64,000 bases of DNA from Acheta domesticus (taxonomy: Eukaryota > Arthropoda > Insecta > Orthoptera > Gryllidae): positions 72,744,984 to 72,808,983 of the forward strand of contig JAHLJT010003656.1 of assembly GCA_031308135.1 (NCBI GenBank), in the 5' to 3' direction. The notes under the pieces were generated by a model that saw only the letters and a list, made by a program, of their open reading frames with translations, made no database searches and had not been told where the DNA came from. The position numbers and the translations under genes are program-made. Shown piece by piece: positions 32,556 to 41,769 of this stretch (the stretch's first letter is position 1; each line of letters begins with the position of its first letter).

Positions 32556-35500
32556 TTATTCATAGTATGGTTTCAAATTATAGAAATTGTATTTTCCAAT
32601 GTTTCGTCCTCTGTCATCTTCCAATTCAGCTACATTGGGATGTCGAATTCGAATGATGGTATATGGTCCCTCATATAGTGCGAAAAACTTGGATATCAAC
32701 TTGTTTTGCATGTCTGAGGACTTTGGTACTCGTAACATAACCTTTTGATATTGACGAAACACATAAGGTGCTTGTTTAACTTGTTTGAACCTTTTTCTGG
32801 CTCCTTTTTCTAATTGTAGTCTTATCTGTTGATTTGTGACATTTGTTGTGGTGACTTCCGGTCGTTGCAATTGTTCTAGTACATGGGGCATCTTCCGGTT
32901 GAAGTGGGCTTCATATGGTGAAATTCCCAAAACATCATGGTGTACTTCATTCAACCATCTATTGATGAGAGGCACCAGCAAATACCAGTCCGTGTGTTTG
33001 TGTTGGCAATAAACACGGAACAGTCTGGATAGCTCTCGCATAATTCGTTCCGACGGGTTTGATTGTGGGTATCTTATACTCGACAAGATATGAATTACGT
33101 TCATTTCTTCCATAGCTTGTAACCAAGCGTCGCTTGTAAACTGAGGTCCATGATCAGTAAGCACTTTCTCGTACCTTCCGGCTTTCTGAAAGAATTTGTT
33201 CAATTTGTGTAGACAGTTGTTCGTACTTGGTTTGTTTATGCAGTAGACCTGGACGAACTTGGTAAAGACATCTACACATACAAGGATGTGTTTAAATCCA
33301 AATTTAGTTTTAGGTAATGGTCCATACAAATCTAATGCCATTAGTTCATTGGGGCGCGAAAGTATAATCGCCTGACGTGCTCCCGCGAAGTGACGATTTG
33401 GGAACTTTGTGCGTTGACACGTTGTACATGATGCTAAAGTTTCCCTAATTTGTTTCTTTCGTCCCCGCCAGTGCGCTATTTCAGAGATTGCCTTATCAAC
33501 CTTATCGGGTCCAAAATGTGCCAGTTTTGTGTGGACTAGCCAGATAATTCCGGGAACTAAGACTTTAGGCATCCATATCCTAAAAATGTCAGGGTCGGAC
33601 CTCGTTCTAACTAGGACTACTTCATCGACTATTTTCCAACGATTTCCGTCAGCCGTCCATCGCATAGCATCGGGATCTGCCGGATCGAGATCTCCGCGTA
33701 AGAACGTTTTAACCTTTTGAGTTAGTTCCTCATTATCCTGACAATTGGCGATAGTTTGCCAGTTAAGGTACGGCATCTCCATAATATTTAACTGTATGGG
33801 CGCAACCTGAATTACATTTTTTACTTCATCTTGCGATTGTAATCTATTACGACTGAGAATGTCTGGAAGATGATTTGACTTCCCCGGGCAATGTTCAATC
33901 GTAAAGGAATACTGTTGTAAGTACAGTATCCATCGTAAGAGTCTTGCATTATTAGTATGACATCTATTTAAAAAAATGAGAGCTTTGTGATCAGTCCTGA
34001 TGATAAATGGTTTACCAATAAGGTATTCCCTCAATTTATGAACGGACCATACAATAGCATTCGCCTCTTTCTCTGTTACTGAATAATTAATCTCAGGCCC
34101 TCGAAGAACTCTGCTTATCAGTGAAACAATTTTCTCTTGTCCGTCGATCTCTTGGTACAGAATCGCTCCAATGCCGTATTCACTGCTATCCGTCTGCAAT
34201 ATGAAAGTTCTATCAAAATGCGGGTAAGCAATGATGCATGTTTGGTGAAAAGCTGCCTTGAGATTTTGGAACGTTTTGTTATGTTTCTCTGTCCATATCC
34301 AAGATTGATTCTTACGAAGTAACGGAAGAAAGTCTGTTATAATCAGAGAATAGTTAGGGATAAATCTGCTGTAATAGTTAACACATCCCAGTAGGCTCTT
34401 CAATTCCTTTTGGTTTCTAGGAGGATTGATGGCATCGATTTCTTTAATCTTGTCCATCTTCATTTTCAATCCGTCCGTGGTTAACTCATAGCCTAAAAAT
34501 TCTACTTGTTTTTGGCAGAAATACGATTTCTCCAAATTCAATTGTAGATTGTTTTTCAATAATAACTCAAATAATGCCTTTAAGTGAGTCATATGCTTTT
34601 CAAAAGATGATGCGAACAGAACTATATCATCGATGTACACCAATGAAGAATCATACAGTTGTTTATTCACGATTCCATCTAAGCATTGAATTAACGCTGC
34701 TGCTGCGTTTTTCAATCCGAATGGTACTCGTAAATATACATAACTAATGCCTCTGTACATGAAACCTGTATATTTCTGTGAACTCTTAGCAATAGGGATT
34801 TGCCAATACGAGGCCGTGAAATCGGTACTAGTTATCCATGCTAGGTCTTTTAACTTAGCCAGCATTTCTTCCAGTCTGGGCGGTCGATCTCGGTATGGGA
34901 TGGTCTTGGCATTTAGTTTTCTCGCATCCAGACACAATCTTAATTCTCCGTTCTTCTTTTTTACTATGACGATAGGATTCAAGAAAGGTATCCGTTCTTT
35001 CTGAATTATCTTGTCGTCAATCATCGATTGAATTAACTTGTCCACCGATTCTCTGTAGGCAACCGGAATTGGATAGTTATGCGTTGTGTATGGTTGTTCA
35101 TCCGTTAATTCTATATGAAATTCAAAATTCTTAATAGGTTCACTTCTCTTCTGGAATACTTCCTGATAATCAAGAATTAATTTGGCTAATTCTTCCTTTT
35201 GCCCTCCTGTTAAGTCTTCATTTGAATAAATAGAATTATTAATGAACGTTGAAAGATTATTCGTTTCTATGCAGACTATTGGATATTCTTCCGTTATATC
35301 ACTGTCATTAGTATCTTCAGTATGACACTCAATGAAGTGACTTCGAGGAAATAATAAGACATTTCGTGGCAAGTCTATTATCACTTCGTACTGATGCAAG
35401 AAATCGACTCCTAGGATGAGCGGGTGCAACAATTCCTTTGCGACTATACACGTCAAATCGTATACCTGTTGTCCAATTGTCAACTGCAAAAAGACTTGTC

Positions 35501-35795
35501 GGTAAATAGGGCGTGATTTTTTCCTATTCGCTCCTACTATGTACGATTTTGGCATAGGCAGTTCGGGTATTGCTTTAGCTTCCTTTGCGAGTTCATTAAG
35601 CATTCTCTCGACGATTACAGAACAAGTGCTACCAGTGTCGACCAGAGCCAGAATTTTCTTTCCTAAACACTGTACTTCAATCATAGGGCACTTGTACTTC
35701 GTGACACTTATCTTCCCAAACGAATTTTCTTGGAATTCCTCCCTATAATTTCGGAATACCATAGACTGGATAGTCACCTCTTCTTTCATATTCAT
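32556..35795 (-). CDS. pol: Pol polyprotein: protease, RT, RNase H, integrase
   Basis: The 1,079-residue frame has no internal stop. Protease: LVDTGSTCSV at about 51-60 with the ILGVDF flap-end motif at about 117-122. Reverse transcriptase: roughly 240-420, with STDFTASYWQIP near 323-334 and the catalytic YIDD at 387-390. RNase H: starts at LQTDSSEYGIGAIL (Asp536), with RTDHKAL near 600. Integrase: HHCC zinc finger at His755, His760, Cys790 and Cys793; catalytic Asp822, Asp881 and Glu916, with the usual Ty3/gypsy spacing of 34 residues between the last two; C-terminal GPY module (YEGPYTI) near 1041-1047. The size is normal for a gypsy pol lacking env. The frame is open upstream to 35,870, overlaps the end of gag, and is -1 relative to it. 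It is thus most likely made as a Gag-Pol fusion by frameshifting; the ATG at 35,795 need not be used. No inactivating change was seen. Confidence 0.95.
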   Translation of the reverse strand: MNMKEEVTIQSMVFRNYREEFQENSFGKISVTKYKCPMIEVQCLGKKILALVDTGSTCSVIVERMLNELAKEAKAIPELPMPKSYIVGANRKKSRPIYRQVFLQLTIGQQVYDLTCIVAKELLHPLILGVDFLHQYEVIIDLPRNVLLFPRSHFIECHTEDTNDSDITEEYPIVCIETNNLSTFINNSIYSNEDLTGGQKEELAKLILDYQEVFQKRSEPIKNFEFHIELTDEQPYTTHNYPIPVAYRESVDKLIQSMIDDKIIQKERIPFLNPIVIVKKKNGELRLCLDARKLNAKTIPYRDRPPRLEEMLAKLKDLAWITSTDFTASYWQIPIAKSSQKYTGFMYRGISYVYLRVPFGLKNAAAALIQCLDGIVNKQLYDSSLVYIDDIVLFASSFEKHMTHLKALFELLLKNNLQLNLEKSYFCQKQVEFLGYELTTDGLKMKMDKIKEIDAINPPRNQKELKSLLGCVNYYSRFIPNYSLIITDFLPLLRKNQSWIWTEKHNKTFQNLKAAFHQTCIIAYPHFDRTFILQTDSSEYGIGAILYQEIDGQEKIVSLISRVLRGPEINYSVTEKEANAIVWSVHKLREYLIGKPFIIRTDHKALIFLNRCHTNNARLLRWILYLQQYSFTIEHCPGKSNHLPDILSRNRLQSQDEVKNVIQVAPIQLNIMEMPYLNWQTIANCQDNEELTQKVKTFLRGDLDPADPDAMRWTADGNRWKIVDEVVLVRTRSDPDIFRIWMPKVLVPGIIWLVHTKLAHFGPDKVDKAISEIAHWRGRKKQIRETLASCTTCQRTKFPNRHFAGARQAIILSRPNELMALDLYGPLPKTKFGFKHILVCVDVFTKFVQVYCINKPSTNNCLHKLNKFFQKAGRYEKVLTDHGPQFTSDAWLQAMEEMNVIHILSSIRYPQSNPSERIMRELSRLFRVYCQHKHTDWYLLVPLINRWLNEVHHDVLGISPYEAHFNRKMPHVLEQLQRPEVTTTNVTNQQIRLQLEKGARKRFKQVKQAPYVFRQYQKVMLRVPKSSDMQNKLISKFFALYEGPYTIIRIRHPNVAELEDDRGRNIGKYNFYNLKPYYE

Positions 35796-35800
35796 TGTTT

Positions 35801-35846
35801 GGTTTGTTCCGGGGCAACTTTTCGGAACAAACCGAGTTAGTTTAAC
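35801..35846 (-). promoter_or_regulatory. Candidate -1 ribosomal frameshift signal, gag-pol
   Basis: On the minus strand the last gag codons contain the heptamer G TTA AAC (35,846-35,840), directly followed by the gag stop TAA. After a 6-nt spacer (TAACTC) comes GGTTTGTTCCG (35,833-35,823), an 11-nt loop, and CGGAACAAACC (35,811-35,801), a perfect 11-bp stem. GUUAAAC is a known slippery heptamer (used in arteriviruses). Slipping one base back places ribosomes in the open pol frame. Heptamer, spacer and stem all have canonical dimensions. Whether a pseudoknot forms is not evident. Confidence 0.8.
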
Positions 35847-37519
35847 TCTAAAATAAGAGGTGTGGCATCCTTAGAAGTTGACGGTTGCGAGGCTCTATTA
35901 GTTTTTTGTAGATTTCCCGCCGAAGAATCGTAGACTACTGTAGGAGTTCCCTGCTCATAATAGGGTCTACTAATCTTAGATGGCGAAGAATCTTCCCCTC
36001 CGTCCTTCCTAGAATCTTGCCTTTTTCCCTTTTTACTACTAGTAGCTGTCCCATTGTCTTGACTAGGGGTTACTACTAAAGCGGTTGAAGTAGATATTGA
36101 CTTAGGTTTATTGAATTTTTCTGATAATTCATAAGTGGCGTCAAATAATCCTAACTGGCAAACCAACTTCTCTGCAGTCATGGGTAACTGACTCTTCAGA
36201 AGGTTTTGTATCCCAGTAGGGAAATGTCTTATTAGTAAGCAAACCGTCTCATGCTCTGGGATTGCGGGCGTACACAATTTCAAACCTGCCAACTTTTCTG
36301 TCGCGTAGTCTTGCATTGAAATTGTTCCCCTCTTCCACGAACTATACATAAGATTCAGCCGAAAATTGATTTGCGTCTCATGATTCCAATACCGGTTGAA
36401 GAATTTTAATTTGAATTCTTCCATAGTGGTCGGAAGTGGATCAAGAGTATCCGCCCAAATCTTGGCACTAGACAACAGCATTTGGTACACAATTCGCACC
36501 TTCTTGCTTTCAGGAAAGTTGTAGAGTGTGAAAAAATTCTCCACAGCTTTAATGAAAATGCAAGGGTTCTCTTTCCCTGAAGCACTGAATGTTAATCCCT
36601 GTGGAATTGTTACGGTTGTTGGGTATGCAGAGAAAGAAGTGGTTGGCAAATTATCCATCCTCTCTTGTATATCCGTTACCTTGGCTTCTAACTGATCTTT
36701 GCTTATATTGAGTAACTCCACTTTATGATCATTCATTTTGACCTGTGATTTAAGATCCCCAATATCTCTATTAATTTCTCCCTGAGTAGAAGAAAGAGTT
36801 TGTAGAGTCTGACTATGTTCTACCAAAGTTTTCTCTACTTTGACCTCCACTTCAGTTACCTTAGTCTCAAGTAATTCAGTTTTACTATTTAGCTTATCCG
36901 TAAGTAGAGTTATTTCATTATTTAAATCCTGCTTAATTTCCGTTCTCAACTGAGCTGAAGCATCTATAATCTTCTTCTCGAGTATTTGGTTATTCTCGGT
37001 TAAAACTTTTGAAAGTTGTGATAATTGATTGCCTTGCTCGTCTAACCTAGCTGATAATCTATCATTATACAACGAAAGTTCATTTGCTAATGTTGTAGAT
37101 AGTTGTTCAATTTGTTGATTACTACTATCTATCTTGGCGGTTAGTTGATTGTTGCTTTCAATTAGCTGAGCTTCTAACCTTGCAGTTTGTTGATTGTTAC
37201 TCTCTTTTAGCTGAGCTTCTAACATAGTTTTTTGTTGAGCATTCTGGATTTCTAACTTATGGTCTATTTGTACCATGAACTGTGCTAAAAGCCTTTCCAT
37301 CATCCGGTTCGCGCGTTCAATATCTAATTGGGGTGAAATATCTCCACGAGAAGTTGTAGCAGATTCTGTCGGTGAAGGTTTCGGAGAAACGGCTAATTCT
37401 GAGGGCTCCTCTCGTAGTGTTCTATCCTGATCGGTTCCCTGCATCGTTGCATCTGTGTCCTCCTCACTACCCGACGAAATGTGCTCTAAATCTCTACCCT
37501 TATTAAATTTGTCCGCCAT
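35837..37519 (-). CDS. gag: Gag polyprotein with long coiled coil, no zinc knuckle
   Basis: 560 residues from ATG at 37,519 to TAA at 35,837. Residues 1-65 are acidic and Ser/Thr-rich. About 75-285 is heptad-like and rich in Gln, Leu, Glu, Asn and Lys, with repeats of the type AQLKESNNQQ, and is predicted to be a long coiled coil. About 300-440 is the retrotransposon gag (capsid-like) domain, with landmarks FIKAVENFFTLYNFPE, FKLKFFNRYW and MQDYATEKLAGLK. The tail is Ser/Lys-rich and basic (SSKKGKRQDSRK at about 490-501). No CX2CX4HX4C zinc knuckle is present, so RNA binding probably relies on the basic tail. It forms the particle shell in the family. The 5' leader between the primer-binding site and the ATG is about 330 nt. 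The frame is intact. Confidence 0.9.
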   Translation of the reverse strand: MADKFNKGRDLEHISSGSEEDTDATMQGTDQDRTLREEPSELAVSPKPSPTESATTSRGDISPQLDIERANRMMERLLAQFMVQIDHKLEIQNAQQKTMLEAQLKESNNQQTARLEAQLIESNNQLTAKIDSSNQQIEQLSTTLANELSLYNDRLSARLDEQGNQLSQLSKVLTENNQILEKKIIDASAQLRTEIKQDLNNEITLLTDKLNSKTELLETKVTEVEVKVEKTLVEHSQTLQTLSSTQGEINRDIGDLKSQVKMNDHKVELLNISKDQLEAKVTDIQERMDNLPTTSFSAYPTTVTIPQGLTFSASGKENPCIFIKAVENFFTLYNFPESKKVRIVYQMLLSSAKIWADTLDPLPTTMEEFKLKFFNRYWNHETQINFRLNLMYSSWKRGTISMQDYATEKLAGLKLCTPAIPEHETVCLLIRHFPTGIQNLLKSQLPMTAEKLVCQLGLFDATYELSEKFNKPKSISTSTALVVTPSQDNGTATSSKKGKRQDSRKDGGEDSSPSKISRPYYEQGTPTVVYDSSAGNLQKTNRASQPSTSKDATPLILELN

Positions 37520-37850
37520 GATTACAGTCGTTAACTGAATACAGATGTACAGAAATATACAAAAGATAACTTATTTCTAATGAATACACTTTCATCAAGT
37601 TCTCCAGTAATTCTGTAAACCTTTTCCTGTTTGATCAACTATTATCAGAAAAAAACCCAATATTATAATTTAATAATGTACTAATAGTATGTTCAATGTT
37701 ATCAAACTCAATTACATTCAAATTGATTGAATTCATACGACATCATATCCCAAAGTGCACGTGAAATTTAAAAAGAACAAATCAGTTCCAACTCACTGGA
37801 TTTCAAATTGTCAAATTTACAATTTATCCCTTAATTGTAGTTGAGTTGGT
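37520..37850 (-). other. Leader between primer-binding site and gag
   Basis: About 330 nt of AT-rich non-coding sequence, expected to hold packaging signals. I recognise no specific motif. Confidence 0.6.
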
Positions 37851-37868
37851 GTCCCTGTTCGGGCGCCA
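37851..37868 (-). promoter_or_regulatory. Primer-binding site for tRNA-Lys3
   Basis: On the minus strand TGGCGCCCGAACAGGGAC begins three bases after the 5' LTR. It is an 18-nt perfect complement of the 3' end (with CCA) of tRNA-Lys(UUU), the same primer sequence known from lentiviruses and some insect gypsy elements. Confidence 0.9.
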
Positions 37869-37871
37869 TTA

Positions 37872-39553
37872 TGTCACCGCCTGACTTTTTGTCTCCCTCC
37901 CAATGTCGGGCGATGGCACGATAGGTGAGGCAGTTACCAACCACCTTGCGCCTGGTCCAACAATAGGGGTAAAATTACCTCGCGTATGGGAGGAGACGGG
38001 TGACTCGAGTAATTTTCCCTTGTTACTCGTTGTTGTAACTCCAATAAAGTTAAGCCACAACGTACTCATATAAGAAAATCCTAGCAGACATTCTTTCCAA
38101 GGGAAAGGGTTCAAGATTTAGTACACTGGGATAGATTAAGAACACTTTTTGTCGTACGTTTTACGAAAATAACAACAAACCATATATTCTGTACTGAAAA
38201 TTAGTACATCAACATGACATGAATTGATTATAAATGTCCTGTTTGAATCTGGTATCCAAAAAGAAAAAAAAACCCAAAAAAATTATTACAAATTGTAATC
38301 AAAATCTAATTTGCAAATAAACCCTTGAAATCTTCCAATTAGATTCAATGAATGGGTTCAAGAATCTGAATTCTAATAATACATAAATAATACATGAATA
38401 TCCCTACACACATTTCCTGAAATACACATAGAATCACACTCTCTCAAAACTGTTGTACCTGAAATTACCATTTATGTATAATACAAATCAACAATATCAA
38501 TACCATGTTTTATCCAAAAAAATATCAATCTTCTACTTGTTCTAACAAATACACTTGATTTAATTAGAATGCATAACTGTAATCGTTATTGCAATGTCTA
38601 ATCTTACCAACATCAATCGTTATTACAATGTCTAATCTTACCAACATCAAGCTAAGTTAAATTAATCTACTTTTATGAGATCTCAGATTTCAAAAAACAA
38701 AATGTTAAGTTAAATGCTACTCAGTTAAACTTTGCATTCAACATAATATGTCAATTGATAAAATAATTGTCTATCTTTGCTCCTGAATTCATTTTCCAGT
38801 AACACTGTTTAAATATCTGCGTCCAGTAACGAAACTGTAATTCGATTTGGCACACGGATATATATTCAAAAACTCATGAATAAAGTTAAGCAATATTGCA
38901 GTTAACTATCTAGTGAAATATGATACTAAAACTATTCTACACCTGGCCCTCGTTTCTGCCGTTAACTTGAAAAGGTTTTGCCGAACTCACGATGTTTCCC
39001 GCGACGTGCGAAGCCTTGAAGTTGTTCAGGGTCGTCCGGAAAGGAGCTCAGACACGAGAAATCCCGTTGACTGCACCGTTCTGCTGGGGCTCGCGTCGTG
39101 GCGTCGGCGTTGCAGTAACGTCCAAAGATCGAATTTTATTCGGGCTGGTTCAAGTATTCTTTTCTAAAAAACTTTTCTAAAAGCTTGCGTACTGTCGAAA
39201 TCTTGAACTGGCGATGTCCGTTGATCCAAAAGTTCGTTCAGAGTGGTTCAGAATACCTTCTCGTTCGCTGACTTTCATTAAAATGGCCGAGTTGGACTCT
39301 TCTTGTTCTAAAATCTCCAATATTCATTTGCTTTAATCCTATTGGTTGTTCGAGTCGTTCCGGTGGACGATTTCATTATCACGTTTCTAATACTGGTGAT
39401 AAGCGCTCCTGTTAGCTCATTTTAAAACTATGTACGTCGCCTGGCGTTCTCTCTCGGTTAGTGTTGTAACTACTAAGTCTCAAAATAACAGAGCGCGTTT
39501 ACAAAGAAAAAAACCCTGATATTTTCTAGCCGTAAACGGCTTTAGCGGTTACA
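37872..39553 (-). repeat. 5' LTR (right copy)
   Basis: 1,682 bp, the same length as the left LTR. Visible differences are C/A at the seventh base, C/T at base 30, one A more in one A-run and one fewer in another, one A/G in a CATCAATCG motif, and two A-to-C changes near the right end. It should carry the element's promoter. A TATATA at about 38,860 is common to both LTRs, but I cannot tell whether it is used. Confidence 0.95.
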
Positions 39554-39557
39554 TTAC
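39554..39557. repeat. Right target-site duplication TTAC
   Basis: Exact repeat of the four bases before the left LTR. Confidence 0.85.
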
Positions 39558-40368
39558 ATTGGTAGCAAAAATAGCTGAACCATTTTAATTTCACTGAAGT
39601 TTTAGAAGTTCAGTAGTATTTCTGTGTTTTGGATCCCCTTAAAATATGTTGCCCCCTACTTAAATCCGTCTGTTACCAAAATACGCTATAATGAATTATG
39701 CTGAGTGTTGCCCATGTTGCGGTCTCTTTAAAAAAATTGAACGAATTCGCACATTACAATAGATGTTCAGTGGGAAAGGTTTTTCACACAGGCAAACTTT
39801 ATCGACACCTATCTAACTTTAAGCCACCAACGGATGTCTTGAATACACTTCATACATATTGTTATAATTCAACATTCGTGTAATAAGTCAACAATTCACA
39901 AGTTCCAATTCAACAAAACATAAGAATGAGTGTTTTTTAATTAGCACACAATACATAAAAGAAATTTAATAACATTTCACGAAGTTCAAATGCAAAATTT
40001 TGCAAAAAATCTTCCTAATTTGCATTTTTTTCCCATCGAAAATTAAATCTTTGTCTCAACATTATTTTTATTTATTTTACGTATCCTAGCAAATAAAATG
40101 CAGCATCTAATACTTTTCTAAACAACAGTTTCAGGTGTCTATGCATAAACGCTGACTCTTAATATATTAAGATTCAGTAAAAGAAACATATGTATAGGAA
40201 GCATCGCCCCTGGTCCTCAGTCCTGTCCCTTTCGTCCTCGAGTGCTGTGCAGTGTGGCGTGTCTTAGCATAGGCCTAATTTCAAGTGAAGTTCACAGGCG
40301 TAATATTGTGTGTATTTGTTTCTAACACCAGGACAACCGTTCGCTGGTAATATAACCTGAATATCAAG
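39558..40368. other. Unannotated AT-rich spacer
   Basis: No coding frame or repeat end was recognised apart from the approach to the transposase relic. Confidence 0.45.
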
Positions 40369-40653
40369 CTCCCTCCTTAGCATCCCGATCTCAATTCCAT
40401 CGAATTGGTTTGGAGTTACATTAAGAATTGTGTTACTAAAGAAAGCATCGGTATCCCTCTATGAGTTGAAGAAAATGTATGCCGAATATTATTTTCTGAA
40501 TATTGCCTAAATCAATGGAAGAGGTGTTGTGAACACGTTAAGAAAATCGAAGAAGAATATATGAAAACAGACATTACGACGGACGCAAAAATGGACAAAA
40601 TTATCGTTTCTTTACGGGGCAGTTCCTCTGAGGACAACAATGACGTCACACAT
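40369..40653 (+). pseudogene. Tc1/mariner-type transposase relic (C-terminal end)
   Basis: One frame reads LPP-stop-HPDLNSIELVWSYIK, the conserved block around the last catalytic acidic residue (Glu in IELVW) of Tc1/mariner (DDE) transposases, where the family normally has a tyrosine at the stop position. It continues through a second in-frame stop to CEHVKKIEEEYMK and an acidic SSSEDNND end, all typical of the C-terminus of these proteins. Only about 95 codons remain, with no upstream catalytic core and no terminal repeats. It is a dead fragment. Confidence 0.7.
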
Positions 40654-40659
40654 CGAAGG

Positions 40660-41769
40660 CTGCAGTAATATTGATGCCTTATAGCTCCTCCTTGTTGGGG
40701 TTGGCGACGAATCGCGTGCGCGCAGTAGGTCAAGATATCTGGCACTATAGCAGTGGTGGGAGAAGCCCACGAAAATAAGCTCCTCCCAAAACGGAGATTT
40801 CAAACTTGTGCCCCTATAATAAAAGTGAATTCAATGACATGTAACCGACATAGATATCACAAAAAGTAGTATACGAATAGATACGAAATTTTTACACGTT
40901 CTTCAGGATTGTCGCACTGTTCGTACAAAGTTTGATAAAGATGAATACAACACAAATGCGTAATTTAAAGAGTATGTTGGTAGATGCATTATGATCATTA
41001 TTTTTCGCCTGTCACTAAGAGCAGACTGGTTCCTAACATATTTCCCCAAATGCGAGTAGCGGTGCAGCAGAACTGGTACCTAATGGATTGGGCCGAGGCC
41101 AGTAGTTGTACGTAAGATCAACATTTTAAATTAATAGCAACGTACTGTGAAATAAAATGAAATAATGTTGTAGTATTTGAGTAAAATTTGAACCAATTAA
41201 ATCTTAAAACATCGTGGTTTATATGATTTTCCCCTCTATTCCAATGTTTTGATTTGAAGAAATCACGGGCAATTCTGGAGATTTTGCTATTGAGACATAG
41301 AGACATTGAAAATAATGTAGGAAGGAATAGAAAACCTGAATACAGTAAGATTGATTTCCCTTTTACCAAGATTTACCAAGATAAAAATCAAATTAACACT
41401 ATTGAATAGCATAGTCACATATTTAGAGTGAAAGCCTAGAATAGACCACTACATGTCACATCTGATAGATTCAAAAATTTGCAGTGAATATTATGAACAA
41501 CGAAAGGCTTTTCTGAAAAAAATAGGAATAAATACAGGAAGAAAAAATTATAAAAGATAAGTTACGACATGAATTTCTTAGCTGGAAATATTTGCTTTTA
41601 AGCAATTAATTACAATTAACTAATTAGAAGCAAAATGAGTCACTGCTTCTTCCCTTTCCACTGACAAGTTTTATCCACAATGCCCACACCTTCTGTGTTT
41701 CTACCATGGTCCGGGAGCGGGGGAGCCTAGCACTCGAGGGTGAACTTCGTCCTGCTGCTGCGGTTCCTC
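40660..41769. other. Unannotated AT-rich sequence
   Basis: No repeat or gene recognised. The minus-strand frame at 41,118-41,369 is short and lacks a domain or splice context. Confidence 0.45.

Larger units (their letters stand above)
30781..39553 (-). mobile_element. Complete Ty3/gypsy LTR retrotransposon, 8,773 bp
   Basis: All expected parts are present, read on the minus strand: 5' LTR (39,553-37,872), primer-binding site, gag, a pol frame with protease, reverse transcriptase, RNase H and integrase in that order, a polypurine tract, and 3' LTR (32,462-30,781). The order RT-RNaseH-integrase and the integrase C-terminal GPY motif place it in Ty3/gypsy (Metaviridae), not Copia or Bel. There is no third frame for an envelope. 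The LTRs are about 99.6% identical by eye, both main frames are uninterrupted, and the 4-bp target duplication is exact. It therefore looks like a recent insertion that may still be competent. The tRNA-Lys primer and the gag type suggest an Osvaldo-like clade, which is an inference. Confidence 0.95.

Noticed and set aside
30781..39553. Possible envelope gene in the LTR element
   Set aside because: No third long frame exists between pol and the 3' LTR; only about 90 bases separate them.
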